A stretch of 64,000 nt of DNA from contig NZ_JAKVLR010000001.1 in assembly GCF_022484265.1 (NCBI RefSeq), positions 1,488,001-1,552,000 on the forward strand, given 5' to 3'. A program made the translations under genes and the position numbers. The stretch is from Companilactobacillus sp. GTDB taxonomy: Bacteria; Bacillota; Bacilli; Lactobacillales; Lactobacillaceae. Position 1 is the first letter of the stretch. Every line of letters starts with the position of its first letter. The notes beneath the pieces were generated by a model, which saw nothing but the letters and a program-made list of their open reading frames with translations, ran no database searches and was not told the DNA's origin. This document shows positions 7,639-15,957 of the stretch, piece by piece.

Positions 7639-7816
7639 AACAAATATTTTAACTTCTACATTGCTCAATTAAATTTCCAACGATCAATTTATGTTTTACA
7701 ACAAGTTTGATTCTCTGAGTTTATTTGCTCATTTTATTTTTCGCAATCAAATATCAAACTTTGATGGACTGATTTTTCAATTTTAATTTCAAAAATTTAT
7801 GTTTAATTCTAAAAAT

Positions 7817-7841
7817 ATGCTAGATACCTAGCATCTTTTTT
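7817..7841 (+). terminator. Second terminator-like hairpin after the SMR pair
   Basis: ATGCTAG-ATAC-CTAGCAT is followed by C and six T. It lies 236 bp past the SMR stop with no gene between, so it is either a backup terminator or the end of an unseen short transcript. Confidence 0.55.
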
Positions 7842-8041
7842 ATTTTGGTTAATTTTCCCGGACAAAAAATTGGAGTCACTTATAAATTGATTATTAATCC
7901 AAGTCTACTTTTTACAATCAGATAAATACCAATTAATTTCGATAATGATTATTCAATAATCCAAATTGCTGGTTGTTAATTTTTAGACTATATTTCAACT
8001 ATGTCATGACTATATTTGAATACAGAATTGAGGAGAGCATT

Positions 8042-9391
8042 ATGAAGACTATCAAAAATATATCAACCGCAGCAATCTTATTCTCCACTTTGTTGTTGGG
8101 TATCACTATCACAAATCCAACTAATACAGCACAAGCTGACAATGCAACCACTGAAACCAACGATCGTGCCGTTTCAAACACTATCGTCTACGAAGAAGGC
8201 ACCTCAGTCGTCAACACATCCAGAGTTACTGGGACGGTTGGTTATCAACAAGCTGTCGTTGCCCCTGCAGGCTATAAATTAGCTGATCCAACTAATAACT
8301 TCGTCACCCTATTAGATGGCGTCAATCCACGGATCTACGTCAAGGTCACTAGGCTGGCAATGTCCGATCCCGTCACTACTACTATCAACTACATTGATTC
8401 CGCCACAAATCAACCAGTCGGCAAACAAACACTTACTGGTTACGAAGACCAAACTTTCGCACTGAACGCACCTAATCTTTACAAATTGGATAATAGCAAC
8501 GACACTACATACACATTGATAAAGAATGTTTATTCCAGAAAAGTCTATGTTTCCCATGAAAAATTAGCAGCTGGTGAAATAACTAACACCGTCAGATATC
8601 GTATTAAAGGTACTGGAATCTATGTTGGTCAACAAACCTTGGTCAGCGGAAAGCCCGGTTCACAGCAAGCCTATGAAGCTCCAGCCGGTTATCGATTAGC
8701 TTTTAATCAAAGTTCAGTCTACTTTATTTCATCTGATAGAGCACACTCGATCCACATTGCGGACGTGCAAAAAGATGAAAGTGCCGGTCAAACTAAGGTC
8801 AACTTTGTTGAACTTGGAACAGGAGTCGTTATTGGAAACACTATGATCAATGGCGACTTTGGACAAACTCTACCAATCAGCTTCCCTAACGGCTATGAAC
8901 CAATCAATAGCGCCGACCAAAATCTTGTCCTCAGACCCTACGAGACTCAAAAGGACATCTTAGTCAAAAAATCAAGCAAAGATACTAATAACGATAACGG
9001 TACTGTTCAAAAAAATAATTTACTGGTCAAATCTCTAACTGACGCCCCTCTATATGACGTCAACGGAAAGAAAATTTCTAACCGCAGTTTGGGATTAAAC
9101 TCTGAATGGGCATCCGATCGTTACATGGTATTAAATGGGACCACTTATTACCGTGTTTCCACAAACGAATGGGCAAAAGCATCTGATATGTTAATTTATT
9201 ACGGATTCAATAGTACTGTAACCACTAAAGATGATGAAAATGTTCCTCTATTTTCTGCAAATGGAACTCAATCAAATCGCAATTTATCACCAAACACTAA
9301 ATGGGCAACCGACAAATACGCAACGATCAACGGTGTAAAAATGTTCCGAGTATCCACTAATGAGTGGGTTCGTGGGACTGATTTAAAATAA
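8042..9391 (+). CDS. Secreted surface protein: four MucBP-like repeats and two SLAP modules
   Basis: A 449-residue exported protein. The signal peptide ends around TAQA (residue 31). Residues 45-305 hold four related units of about 60 residues, each with a strand such as TTINYIDSATNQPVG, a turn, and a LxAPxxYKL or APAGYRL segment, resembling MucBP/mucin-binding folds. Two SLAP modules follow (YYRVSTNEWA and MFRVSTNEWV as their last strands). The ATG at 8042 has GAGGAG 8 nt upstream and starts a standard signal peptide; an in-frame ATG 69 bp earlier lacks both. A role in adhesion or S-layer association is inferred from the domains. Confidence 0.85.
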   Translation: MKTIKNISTAAILFSTLLLGITITNPTNTAQADNATTETNDRAVSNTIVYEEGTSVVNTSRVTGTVGYQQAVVAPAGYKLADPTNNFVTLLDGVNPRIYVKVTRLAMSDPVTTTINYIDSATNQPVGKQTLTGYEDQTFALNAPNLYKLDNSNDTTYTLIKNVYSRKVYVSHEKLAAGEITNTVRYRIKGTGIYVGQQTLVSGKPGSQQAYEAPAGYRLAFNQSSVYFISSDRAHSIHIADVQKDESAGQTKVNFVELGTGVVIGNTMINGDFGQTLPISFPNGYEPINSADQNLVLRPYETQKDILVKKSSKDTNNDNGTVQKNNLLVKSLTDAPLYDVNGKKISNRSLGLNSEWASDRYMVLNGTTYYRVSTNEWAKASDMLIYYGFNSTVTTKDDENVPLFSANGTQSNRNLSPNTKWATDKYATINGVKMFRVSTNEWVRGTDLK

Positions 9392-9414
9392 TTTATTCAA
9401 ATATTATTATTAAT

Positions 9415-9447
9415 AAAATAGGCTTAATTACTAAACCTATTTTTTTG
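9415..9447 (+). terminator. Terminator of the 8042 surface gene
   Basis: AAATAGG pairs with CCTATTT around a 13-nt loop, with a T run continuing from the right arm. Confidence 0.7.
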
Positions 9448-9564
9448 TATTCAAAATTTAATACTGATGAAACGTCCAAGTAACCATAAAAATACTATGA
9501 TAGAGGGGAAATACAGATATAACGTATGAGGGTTATATTCGGATTTTAGAGGAGGATTACTACT

Positions 9565-11067
9565 ATGAAAAAAACAAAGAGATTTGTTGTGACGAGTGCA
9601 ATCGTTGCCAGCATGGCTTTGGGAACAGTCACGACTGCAGCAACAGCACAAACATCACAAGCAGCTTCAATTACGGATACCGTAGAACAAATTATCAGTC
9701 AATTACAGGGTGGTGGTACAACTACATCAACTACTCAAGGAGTTGATGTAAGTAAATTGGAGAAAGTTTCTTTACCAGCTGGAACTGATCCTACACCTGA
9801 AAATATCGAAACAGCAATTGGTGGAACGCCAACATTTGGTGGTCTAATTCCGGCCAAAGCTACAATCAAGGATAAAAACAACGTTGAATTTACAGCAGAT
9901 ACGTCAAAATTAGGAACACTTGGCAACATACTCAGCACTGTATTAAATAAAATCAAACAATTGAATGTAACTATTCCAATCGTATATACATCAACACTAA
10001 CAGCAAAAGATGGTTCAACTACTTTAAACGTTGCTAAAGGCGACAGTAATTTTGACCTTACATCAGTTGGCAATTACAACGTAAATCCTGAAAAGGGTGC
10101 AAAGATCAAAGTCATCAGCAATGGTGGTCTTAACTATGCATATGCAGGTACTTACAACGCAACTGTTCAAGCAACTTACGATGACGGAAGCGCAGTTGAC
10201 AGTGCTGAAGTTCCAATCACAGTCAATGTTCTAGATGCAAATTGGAGTAATGCTGACCAAACTATTGTAAAGGGATCAACGTTTGACCCTTCTACAGTGA
10301 ACGCAACTGATTCACTTGGCAATCCACTCGACGTCACTGTTAGTGGTAAAGTCGATACATCAAAAGCTAAAGACTATTCTGTAACTTATACAGGTACTGA
10401 TAAGGCACTCGGTTACAACCAAAAACCACTTACATTTACTAAACAAGCTACTATCCACGTTGTCGACGCTGACAGTTCACAAACTATCAACTTCCAAGAT
10501 GCTAACTCTGGCGACATTGTAGATACAACTACTATTACTGGTGCTGATGGACAAGTTAAGGCTGTCGATGCTCCTGCTGGATACGACTTCGTTAATACTT
10601 CAGACGCAACTGTAACTCTTCAAAAAGGTAGCCACGCTTCAACTGTTAAAGTTGTCAAAACAGGTTCATCTGTTGAGACACCATTCAGCGGTACTGTAGC
10701 AACTTATGCTAACGGTGGAATCGTGCCACTATACACAGGTGATGGCACACAAACTTCACGTTCACTATCACCTAACTCAGATTGGGCAACTGATCAAACA
10801 AAGACTATCAACGGCGAAAAATACTACCGTGTATCAACTAGCGAATGGGTAAAAGCTTCAACAGTTTATGAATACTCACCAGTTGGTTCAACAATCACAA
10901 CTAACGCCGGTTCAAACAAGTCACTTTACTCAATCAAAGGTAACAAGTCTTCACGTGCCTTGGCACCAAACACACCTTGGTACACAGACAAATCAACTAC
11001 TATCAATGGAACACAAATGTACCGTGTTTCAACTGATGAATGGGTAATCGCTTCAGACGTTCACTAA
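9565..11067 (+). CDS. Secreted surface protein with Ig-like and SLAP domains
   Basis: A 500-residue exported protein. Signal peptide residues 1-33 end in SQA. Residues 50-210 form an unassigned beta-rich region. Residues 215-310 look like a bacterial Ig-like unit (TIVKGSTFDPSTVNATDSLG, YSVTYTGTDKALGYNQ). Residues 310-365 are one MucBP-like unit with DAPAGYDFVNT, similar to those in the preceding gene. Two SLAP modules end the protein (YYRVSTSEWV, MYRVSTDEWV). Codon use is strongly biased to highly expressed forms, more than in neighbours. GGAGG precedes the ATG. Likely an abundant wall-associated protein; no catalytic motif is visible. Confidence 0.85.
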   Translation: MKKTKRFVVTSAIVASMALGTVTTAATAQTSQAASITDTVEQIISQLQGGGTTTSTTQGVDVSKLEKVSLPAGTDPTPENIETAIGGTPTFGGLIPAKATIKDKNNVEFTADTSKLGTLGNILSTVLNKIKQLNVTIPIVYTSTLTAKDGSTTLNVAKGDSNFDLTSVGNYNVNPEKGAKIKVISNGGLNYAYAGTYNATVQATYDDGSAVDSAEVPITVNVLDANWSNADQTIVKGSTFDPSTVNATDSLGNPLDVTVSGKVDTSKAKDYSVTYTGTDKALGYNQKPLTFTKQATIHVVDADSSQTINFQDANSGDIVDTTTITGADGQVKAVDAPAGYDFVNTSDATVTLQKGSHASTVKVVKTGSSVETPFSGTVATYANGGIVPLYTGDGTQTSRSLSPNSDWATDQTKTINGEKYYRVSTSEWVKASTVYEYSPVGSTITTNAGSNKSLYSIKGNKSSRALAPNTPWYTDKSTTINGTQMYRVSTDEWVIASDVH

Positions 11068-11116
11068 TAATATGAAATTATCGAATTGACGAATACCACA
11101 AATTTCGATCAAAAAT

Positions 11117-11157
11117 AAAGAGTCTAATTCCGTTGGAGGATTAGGCTCTATTTTTTT
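11117..11157 (+). terminator. Terminator of the 9565 surface gene
   Basis: AGAGTCTAAT (11119-11128) pairs with ATTAGGCTCT (11140-11149), with one mismatch, and is followed by seven T. Confidence 0.8.
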
Positions 11158-11245
11158 AAAAAAAGCTGATCCTACACGACTGATTTTTGTAGAAAGCCCT
11201 TCCTTATGGTAATATTGGTAGCAACCATTTTAGGGGGGATTTATT

Positions 11246-11548
11246 TTGGAAAAATTAGTACGTAATAAAATCCCAGAAATTGTTGGGGATAAGGCCGAAT
11301 TTAAGACTTTATCAAATGAAGATTATCGAGTTGCTCTGCGCGACAAATTAGTCGAAGAAGCTAAAGAAGTCAAACAGGCTGACGGTCGTGCAAATTTGGT
11401 TGAAGAATTAGGGGATCTAGAAGAGCTTATCCATGCGATTTTAGAAGATGCTTCAATCACATATGAAGAAATGGACAGTATTCGCCATTCAAAAGATATG
11501 CAACGCGGTAACTTTTCTGAAAAAATTGTTATGATTTCACAGGATTAA
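11246..11548 (+). CDS. MazG-like/phosphoribosyl-ATP pyrophosphohydrolase-like protein
   Basis: A 100-residue protein beginning at TTG, with AGGGGGG 9 nt upstream. The N-terminal MEKLVRNKIPEI and the EEAKEV...LVEELGDLEELI pattern are typical of the all-alpha NTP pyrophosphatase group (COG4997-like). In that group the Glu/Asp residues of the EExxE and ELGD motifs bind Mg2+. These proteins are thought to remove non-canonical nucleotides. It stands alone between a terminator and the DUF1304-like gene. Confidence 0.8.
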   Translation: MEKLVRNKIPEIVGDKAEFKTLSNEDYRVALRDKLVEEAKEVKQADGRANLVEELGDLEELIHAILEDASITYEEMDSIRHSKDMQRGNFSEKIVMISQD

Positions 11549-11602
11549 CAGGAATCGCTTTGCTTTGTTATACAATGAATGTATCTCACGAAGGAGGATC
11601 GC

Positions 11603-11977
11603 ATGATGGAAATTTTAACGCTTTTTGTAGTTGCCTTAGTAGGTTTAGAACACATCGGAATCGGACTATTTGAAATGTTCGGTTCAGCCGAGAAACAAGC
11701 AGGTGCTTTTGACATGCCTGAAGAATTCGTTAAAACGAAAAATGCCAAGACCGCTTTAGCTAACCAAGGAATTTACAATGCTATGCTGGGTATTTTGATC
11801 TTGGCAGTTATCTTATTATTCACCGGTTCAACGCTCAAACTCATCATGATTTTACTCATGTCTTACGTCTTCGTTGTCGCAGTATTTGGCGCTTTGACCG
11901 CCACCAAGAAAATCATCCTGTTGCAAGGATTGCCCGCTTTTATCAGCTTATTATTAGTACTCTTCTTTTATGCTTAA
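11603..11977 (+). CDS. DUF1304-like membrane protein
   Basis: A 124-residue protein with four predicted membrane helices. The pattern is that of the DUF1304 family: ALVGLEHIGIGLFEMF with a buried His-Glu pair in helix 1, then NQGIYNAMLG before helix 2, and short loops. AAGGAGG lies 5 nt before ATG 11603; an in-frame ATG at 11579 has no binding site. The function of the family is unknown. The short gap after the MazG-like gene may allow co-transcription. Confidence 0.8.
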   Translation: MMEILTLFVVALVGLEHIGIGLFEMFGSAEKQAGAFDMPEEFVKTKNAKTALANQGIYNAMLGILILAVILLFTGSTLKLIMILLMSYVFVVAVFGALTATKKIILLQGLPAFISLLLVLFFYA

Positions 11978-12045
11978 AAAAATATCCAAGTTTCAATTTT
12001 TTCAACTATAATAGAAATCATACCAATTTAGAATGGATATAATTT

Positions 12046-13647
12046 ATGAAAAAAGATTCACTTTTAAAAAGTTCAGTTTGGATCTCCGTCAGTGGGATCA
12101 TCTCCAGAATATTAGCCGTTGTCTATATCATTCCTTGGAACATTTGGATAGGTGCCGCTTCAGTCGGCGTTGCCAATGCTCTATATGGACGTGTTTATAA
12201 CATCTACAATTTATTCTTGATTATCGCTACTGCTGGTATTCCTTCAGCAATTTCCAAAGAGGTCGCTGCATCTAATTCACTCGGACATTACGACCAAAGT
12301 GAAAAGATTTTAAAAAAATACAGTATCTACATGACTCTGATCGGTGTCGTACTGGCAGCAATCATGTTCTTCGGTTCAAAATATGTCGCAATCATATTTG
12401 CGGCCGGAGATATGCGCGTTGTTACGCCAATCAAATATTTAAGTATTGCGATGTTGGTCATTCCAGCGTTAGGAATTTTAAGAGGTTATATCCAAGGATA
12501 TGCCTTCATTTCCCTATCGGCTTTTTCACAGGTTATTGAACAAATTGCTCGTGTTGCTTACATGCTTTATGCAACTTACACGATTATGATCTTGCAACAC
12601 GGAAATTATATGCAAGCCGTTAACCAATCTACCTTAGCTTCATTTATTGGTGCAACGCTTGCCTATGCTTTCTTGATTTGGATGAGACACCGGGTCAGAA
12701 AAACAATTTCTCCAGAAGATGTCGTGCCAGTGACTGACAAAGAGAATTTGGCTAAAGTCAGTTTCGGAAGCATGCTAAAATCAGCTATCCCATTCTTATT
12801 AGTCGATACCATTATGGTAGTTCTGCAATTATTCGACCAAACTTCATTTGCTTGGATCTATCAATCAATTATCCATGCAAGCACTAAGACGATTGATGAT
12901 CTATACGCTATGTTTGGATTCCAAGCTAACAAATTGATCATGGTCTTAGTATCCTTAGCCATTTCAGTTTCTGCATCCGTCATTCCTGCTTTGTCAGCTT
13001 TGATCAGTCGTAAATCTGAAAAAGCTCAAATTCAAAAGTTAATGCGTAATATCGTCGAATTCACGATTTTCTTGATTCTGCCTGCTACCTTAGGCATGGT
13101 CGCAATTGGATCACCTTTATGGACTTTGTTCTATGGTCAAAGTACGCAAGGATCATACGTTTTAGCAGTATCTTGTGCTGAAGCCATTTTCTATTGTGTC
13201 TTCATGATTTTGGAAAATATTCTCCAAGTCACGCATCACGTTAAAACTTCAATGTGGTTCTTGTTGATTGCTTATATCATCAAGGTCGCTTTGCAACTGC
13301 CATTCACTTTGTGGATGGGCGTATATGGACCACTTCTATCATCAACAATTGCTTTCGCTGTTATGGGACATTTTGCCTTCAGGTTAATCAATAAAGAATT
13401 CGGCATTATTGACCCAGAGCTTGGTAAACGTCTGCTAAGAATCACTTTAAACAGTGTTATCATGCTTGTTTTAGTTGGAGCTGCTGTATTCTTGCTCGCA
13501 ATGGTAATTAATGTACGCTACAAAGTCGGTGCAACAATCGTGTTGTCAATTGGGGCAATTATCGGAATTGCAATATACGGATTCCTAGGATATAAAGACG
13601 GATCATTACAAATATTGCGTAAGATCCGCAATACTGAGATTTATTAA
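12046..13647 (+). CDS. ytgP: YtgP/MurJ-type lipid II flippase or polysaccharide exporter
   Basis: A 533-residue polytopic protein of the MOP superfamily with about 14 membrane helices. The N-terminal SSVWISVSGIISRILAVVY and the YNLFLIIATAGIPSAISKEV segment match the YtgP/SpoVB group. In Bacillus, YtgP acts as a MurJ-type flippase for lipid II. The length is typical. A plausible -10 TATAAT at 12007-12012 leaves a short leader. It is monocistronic with its own terminator. An O-unit or teichoic-acid flippase is the alternative; placement alone does not decide. Confidence 0.88.
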   Translation: MKKDSLLKSSVWISVSGIISRILAVVYIIPWNIWIGAASVGVANALYGRVYNIYNLFLIIATAGIPSAISKEVAASNSLGHYDQSEKILKKYSIYMTLIGVVLAAIMFFGSKYVAIIFAAGDMRVVTPIKYLSIAMLVIPALGILRGYIQGYAFISLSAFSQVIEQIARVAYMLYATYTIMILQHGNYMQAVNQSTLASFIGATLAYAFLIWMRHRVRKTISPEDVVPVTDKENLAKVSFGSMLKSAIPFLLVDTIMVVLQLFDQTSFAWIYQSIIHASTKTIDDLYAMFGFQANKLIMVLVSLAISVSASVIPALSALISRKSEKAQIQKLMRNIVEFTIFLILPATLGMVAIGSPLWTLFYGQSTQGSYVLAVSCAEAIFYCVFMILENILQVTHHVKTSMWFLLIAYIIKVALQLPFTLWMGVYGPLLSSTIAFAVMGHFAFRLINKEFGIIDPELGKRLLRITLNSVIMLVLVGAAVFLLAMVINVRYKVGATIVLSIGAIIGIAIYGFLGYKDGSLQILRKIRNTEIY

Positions 13648-13669
13648 AAAGCCGAGAGGCTTTTTTTTG
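13647..13669 (+). terminator. Terminator of the flippase gene
   Basis: AGCC-GAGA-GGCT with A before and eight T after, starting at the stop codon. Confidence 0.8.
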
Positions 13670-13689
13670 TGGCTTGGAACTCGGCTCCG

Positions 13690-13861
13690 GACGGTTATCG
13701 ATTGCCTTTTGGCCGGCATCCTTGATTGTTCGTTGGCGCAGCCAACATTTTAAACAGTAGCGCACGCGCCAAGGGCGACGTACGTTCCATCGCTTGTTGT
13801 AAGTCGCCGTCATCGCCGGCAAACAATCACGCCACTACTGAGCCGGGCATCGATGACCGTC
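13690..13861. repeat. Inverted-repeat-bounded element containing the dispersed repeat
   Basis: GACGGTTATCGATTGCC (13690-13706) is the near-complement of the 17 bases at 13845-13861 (13 of 17 pair). A second pair of GCCGGC-containing segments (13713-13718, 13815-13820) lies inside. The whole 172-bp block is clearly GC-richer than its flanks and has no gene. It may be a non-autonomous mobile or BIME-like element. Confidence 0.6.
13715..13790 (+). repeat. Dispersed intergenic repeat, copy 2
   Basis: It matches copy 1 (4985-5062, opposite strand) over its full length. The ends TTGTTCGTTGGCG and GACGTACGTTCCAT are identical, the GTTGGC/GCCAAC hairpin is kept, and the middle has diverged. Both copies sit just past the end of a gene. 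Confidence 0.75.
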
Positions 13862-14112
13862 CTCCGCCTAAATAGAATTAAGTCAAACTCTCTAAATTGT
13901 TTGAAATAAGGTATGCGATTTTTGTTAGAACGTCTTCTAACTTGGTCTACTTATGCCATTATTTTTTACGTCAATTTATTACTCTTCATTATTGTCATTT
14001 CTTCAGAAATTTTCATGAATATGTCCTATTAGATAAACTTTGCTTAATGTAGTTTTTACAAAGAAATTGTGATATCAATGTTTTTATAATCATCAAATAG
14101 TATTCAAGATGG

Positions 14113-14242
14113 TGTTATACTTTTGTCGAAACAAAAAGGAGATGCCTTTTATTGGCATCTCCCCCTGTAACCCGTCGAAACGGTGACCAGTTCGTACTAT
14201 TTGCCGTGCCAACCGCTCAAAGTCACTACGGCTTTTACTTTC
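14113..14242 (+). ncRNA. Candidate antisense RNA antitoxin
   Basis: An extended -10 element TGTTATACT (14113-14121) would start a plus-strand RNA near 14128. It would form GGAGATGCC/GGCATCTCC (14138-14162), a CCGT-CGAA-ACGG hairpin, and end at GCCGT/ACGGC (14203-14232) followed by TTTTACTTT. The predicted RNA of about 110 nt is fully complementary to the 3' part of the toxin mRNA. This is the arrangement of TxpA/RatA, BsrG/SR4 and Fst RNAI/RNAII. The RNA itself is inferred, and the -35 is weak. Confidence 0.6.
14138..14162 (-). terminator. Terminator of the toxin mRNA
   Basis: On the minus strand GGAGATGCC-AATAAAA-GGCATCTCC is followed by TTTTTG. It lies about 70 bases past the toxin stop codon. 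Confidence 0.75.
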
Positions 14243-14315
14243 GATTAAATTTTAGTATCAACACTACTAATGTTGCAAAGGCAATCATTAGCATCAAGCT
14301 TTGATACACGGACAT
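14235..14315 (-). CDS. Small holin-like type I toxin (26 residues)
   Basis: The frame reads MSVYQSLMLMIAFATLVVLI then LKFNRK: a short polar start with the V-Y-Q/E-S-L motif, one membrane helix, and a basic tail. This matches the putative holin-like toxin family (Hol_Tox, related to TxpA/BsrG). AAGGAG lies 6 nt before the ATG at 14315. An in-frame ATG at 14360 would add 15 residues but lacks a good binding site. Toxins of this class insert in the membrane and are silenced by a convergent antisense RNA; both terminators needed for such overlap are present. Too short for usual gene finders. Confidence 0.8.
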   Translation of the reverse strand: MSVYQSLMLMIAFATLVVLILKFNRK

Positions 14316-14423
14316 ACCCATCTCCTTTGGAGGCGTCGTATGTAAAATCAGTCTAATCATAGGCCTCACCTCACTTTCGTCAGGATCAGCCACCGTTTTA
14401 ACTTGTTACATCTATAAATTACG

Positions 14424-14460
14424 AAAAGAAGCCGTAAACAAACTCTTACGACTTCTTTTT
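14424..14460 (+). terminator. Bidirectional hairpin upstream of the toxin gene
   Basis: AAAAGAAGCCGTAA (14424-14437) pairs with TTACGACTTCTTTT (14446-14459), with one mismatch, and ends in T on both strands. No gene is seen to end here on either strand. On the minus strand it overlaps the likely toxin promoter (TTTACG, 16 bp, TATAGA). Confidence 0.55.
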
Positions 14461-14480
14461 GAGTTACAACTATTTTCTAT

Positions 14481-14508
14481 AAAAAAACCACATCGTTTCC
14501 GATGCGGT
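14481..14508 (-). terminator. Strong minus-strand terminator with no gene before it
   Basis: On the minus strand CCGCATCG-GAAA-CGATGTGG has a GNRA loop, one G-U pair and seven T after it. The 160 bp to the fructokinase start on that strand carry no gene, so either a short RNA ends here or it insulates the toxin locus. Confidence 0.7.
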
Positions 14509-14666
14509 CAATACTCAAATATTTTTTACAAATACAGGAGTTTCTATTGTTCATAAACTCTTACATAGGCATTGTTTGAAACTTCGAAATAATGTCATTT
14601 GACCATCCAATATCACAATGATAATATTTTTTGTATGTCATGCACTTATAATTGGAGGAAAATAAT

Positions 14667-15539
14667 TTGTTAGTAGGTAGTATAGAAGCTGGCGGGACTA
14701 AGTTTGTTTGTGCCGTTGGGAACGAAGATTACAGTATCAAAGATAGTACTCATTTCCCAACGACTACGCCTGAAGAGACTTTGCAAAAGGCCATTGATTA
14801 CTTTAAAAAATTTGATGTTGAAGCTATTGGTATTGCTTCTTTTGGACCAATCGAGTTGCGTAAGAACTCACCCAAGTATGGTTACATTACTAAGACTCCT
14901 AAAGCTCACTGGGCTGATACAGACTTCATTGGCACATTGAAAAAGGAACTAAACGTTCCAATGTTTTGGACTACTGACGTTAATGGTTCTGCTTATGGTG
15001 AATACATTATGTCTACCCTATCTAATGAAAAAATTGAATCTCTAGTTTATTACACTATTGGAACTGGTGTCGGCGGCGGTGCTGTTAGAAATGGTGAATT
15101 CGTCGGTAACCTAGGTCATCCGGAAATGGGACATACTTTCTTGAAACGTCACCCTGACGACCTTGATTTTAAAGGTATCTGTCCTTTCCACGGCGACTGT
15201 TTAGAAGGGCTAGTTGCTGGTCCAACTTTTGATGCTCGTTTAGGAAAACCTGGAAAAGATGTTCCGCTAACAGATCACACTTGGGACATCATGGCTTATT
15301 ATGTTGCCCAAGCTGCTATCCAAGTTACATTGATCTTGCGTCCTGATAAAATCGTCTTTGGTGGTGGAGTTGTTAGCGAACCATTCTTAGACAAAGTACG
15401 CGTTGAATTTAAAAAATTGTTAAACGACTACGTTGAAGTTGGTGACGTCAATAAATACATCACCATGCCATTAGTTAAAAATAACGGTTCAGCGACCGTC
15501 GGTGACTTTGCGTTAGCAATCAAGTCATTGCAAGAATAA
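14667..15539 (+). CDS. scrK: ROK family fructokinase
   Basis: Phosphorylates fructose to fructose-6-phosphate with ATP. Starting at TTG 14667, GGAGG is 8 nt upstream; the in-frame TTG at 14652 precedes that site and is rejected. The 290-residue protein opens with LVGSIEAGGTKFVCAVG (ROK phosphate motif). It continues with TIGTGVGGGAV and the zinc-binding signature HP..DLDFKGICPFHGDCLEGL, then GGGVVSEPF near the C-terminus. This His/Cys spacing is that of ScrK/GmuE-type fructokinases. The gene is monocistronic, with a terminator 8 bp after the stop. Mannose or another hexose as substrate cannot be excluded. Confidence 0.9.
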   Translation: MLVGSIEAGGTKFVCAVGNEDYSIKDSTHFPTTTPEETLQKAIDYFKKFDVEAIGIASFGPIELRKNSPKYGYITKTPKAHWADTDFIGTLKKELNVPMFWTTDVNGSAYGEYIMSTLSNEKIESLVYYTIGTGVGGGAVRNGEFVGNLGHPEMGHTFLKRHPDDLDFKGICPFHGDCLEGLVAGPTFDARLGKPGKDVPLTDHTWDIMAYYVAQAAIQVTLILRPDKIVFGGGVVSEPFLDKVRVEFKKLLNDYVEVGDVNKYITMPLVKNNGSATVGDFALAIKSLQE

Positions 15540-15546
15540 TATTTAA

Positions 15547-15579
15547 CCCGCCTAGAAATTTTCTAGACGGGCTTTTTTG
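15547..15579 (+). terminator. Terminator of the fructokinase gene
   Basis: CCCG-CCTAGAAA pairs with TTTCTAG-ACGGG, followed by CTTTTTTG. Confidence 0.88.
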
Positions 15580-15585
15580 TCTCAG

Positions 15586-15819
15586 TCACACTTTGTATTT
15601 TAAATAGTTCGCTGACAGTAGCATCAACAAGATAACGATCGTTATCGGCAAAAGCAGCGGCGTGTCTAAATAAACTAAATAGACTGAAAATAGCGATAGT
15701 GGAATCGAGATAGCAAATCTCCAAACTCCCACGATATTTCGCAAGCTTTGATTAAATCTTCCATTTAAAGCAATGATCAAGATACAAAACAGTAGTGTTA
15801 TCAAATGGCTAACACTCAT
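15586..15819 (-). CDS. Small hypothetical membrane protein
   Basis: A 77-residue protein with two to three hydrophobic helices (HLITLLFCILIIALNG; ISIPLSLFSVYLVYL; ITIVILLMLLSANYL). An ATG at 15891 would add 24 residues, but GGGGG stands 6 nt before ATG 15819. I do not recognise the family. It converges with the fructokinase gene and shares its terminator region. Confidence 0.55.
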   Translation of the reverse strand: MSVSHLITLLFCILIIALNGRFNQSLRNIVGVWRFAISIPLSLFSVYLVYLDTPLLLPITIVILLMLLSANYLKYKV

Positions 15820-15957
15820 CCAATTCCCCCAGAAATAAGTTTTGAAAACGTTTGTAATATTTCTAACAACAAATGAAATATTAATTACCATTATTAACGA
15901 TAACAGCCTAATGTAAATTTTTTGTAAATTTTAGCTAACAATTTTCTGTTTCCAAAT

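Larger units (their letters stand above)
7581..8041. other. AT-rich intergenic region with two terminators, no gene seen
   Basis: No convincing coding frame was found. It holds the SMR terminator (7613-7638), a second terminator-like hairpin (7817-7841) and the promoter side of the SLAP gene at 8042. Just before that gene, GACTATATTT occurs at 7986 and again 22 bp later at 8008. A direct repeat of this period could be a binding site for a response regulator. Confidence 0.5.
13862..14666. other. 800-bp region without large genes; holds a type I toxin-antitoxin locus
   Basis: Only the short toxin gene at 14235-14315 and its antisense RNA could be supported. The rest is AT-rich: 13862-14112 shows a weak hairpin (GTTAGA/TCTAAC near 13926), and 14424-14508 holds two terminator-like hairpins of unclear use. 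14510-14650 shows nothing beyond the fructokinase ribosome binding site. Confidence 0.6.

Noticed and set aside
13559..13822. 87-codon minus-strand frame over repeat copy 2
   Set aside because: It crosses the end of the flippase gene, its terminator and the repeat; no start signal.
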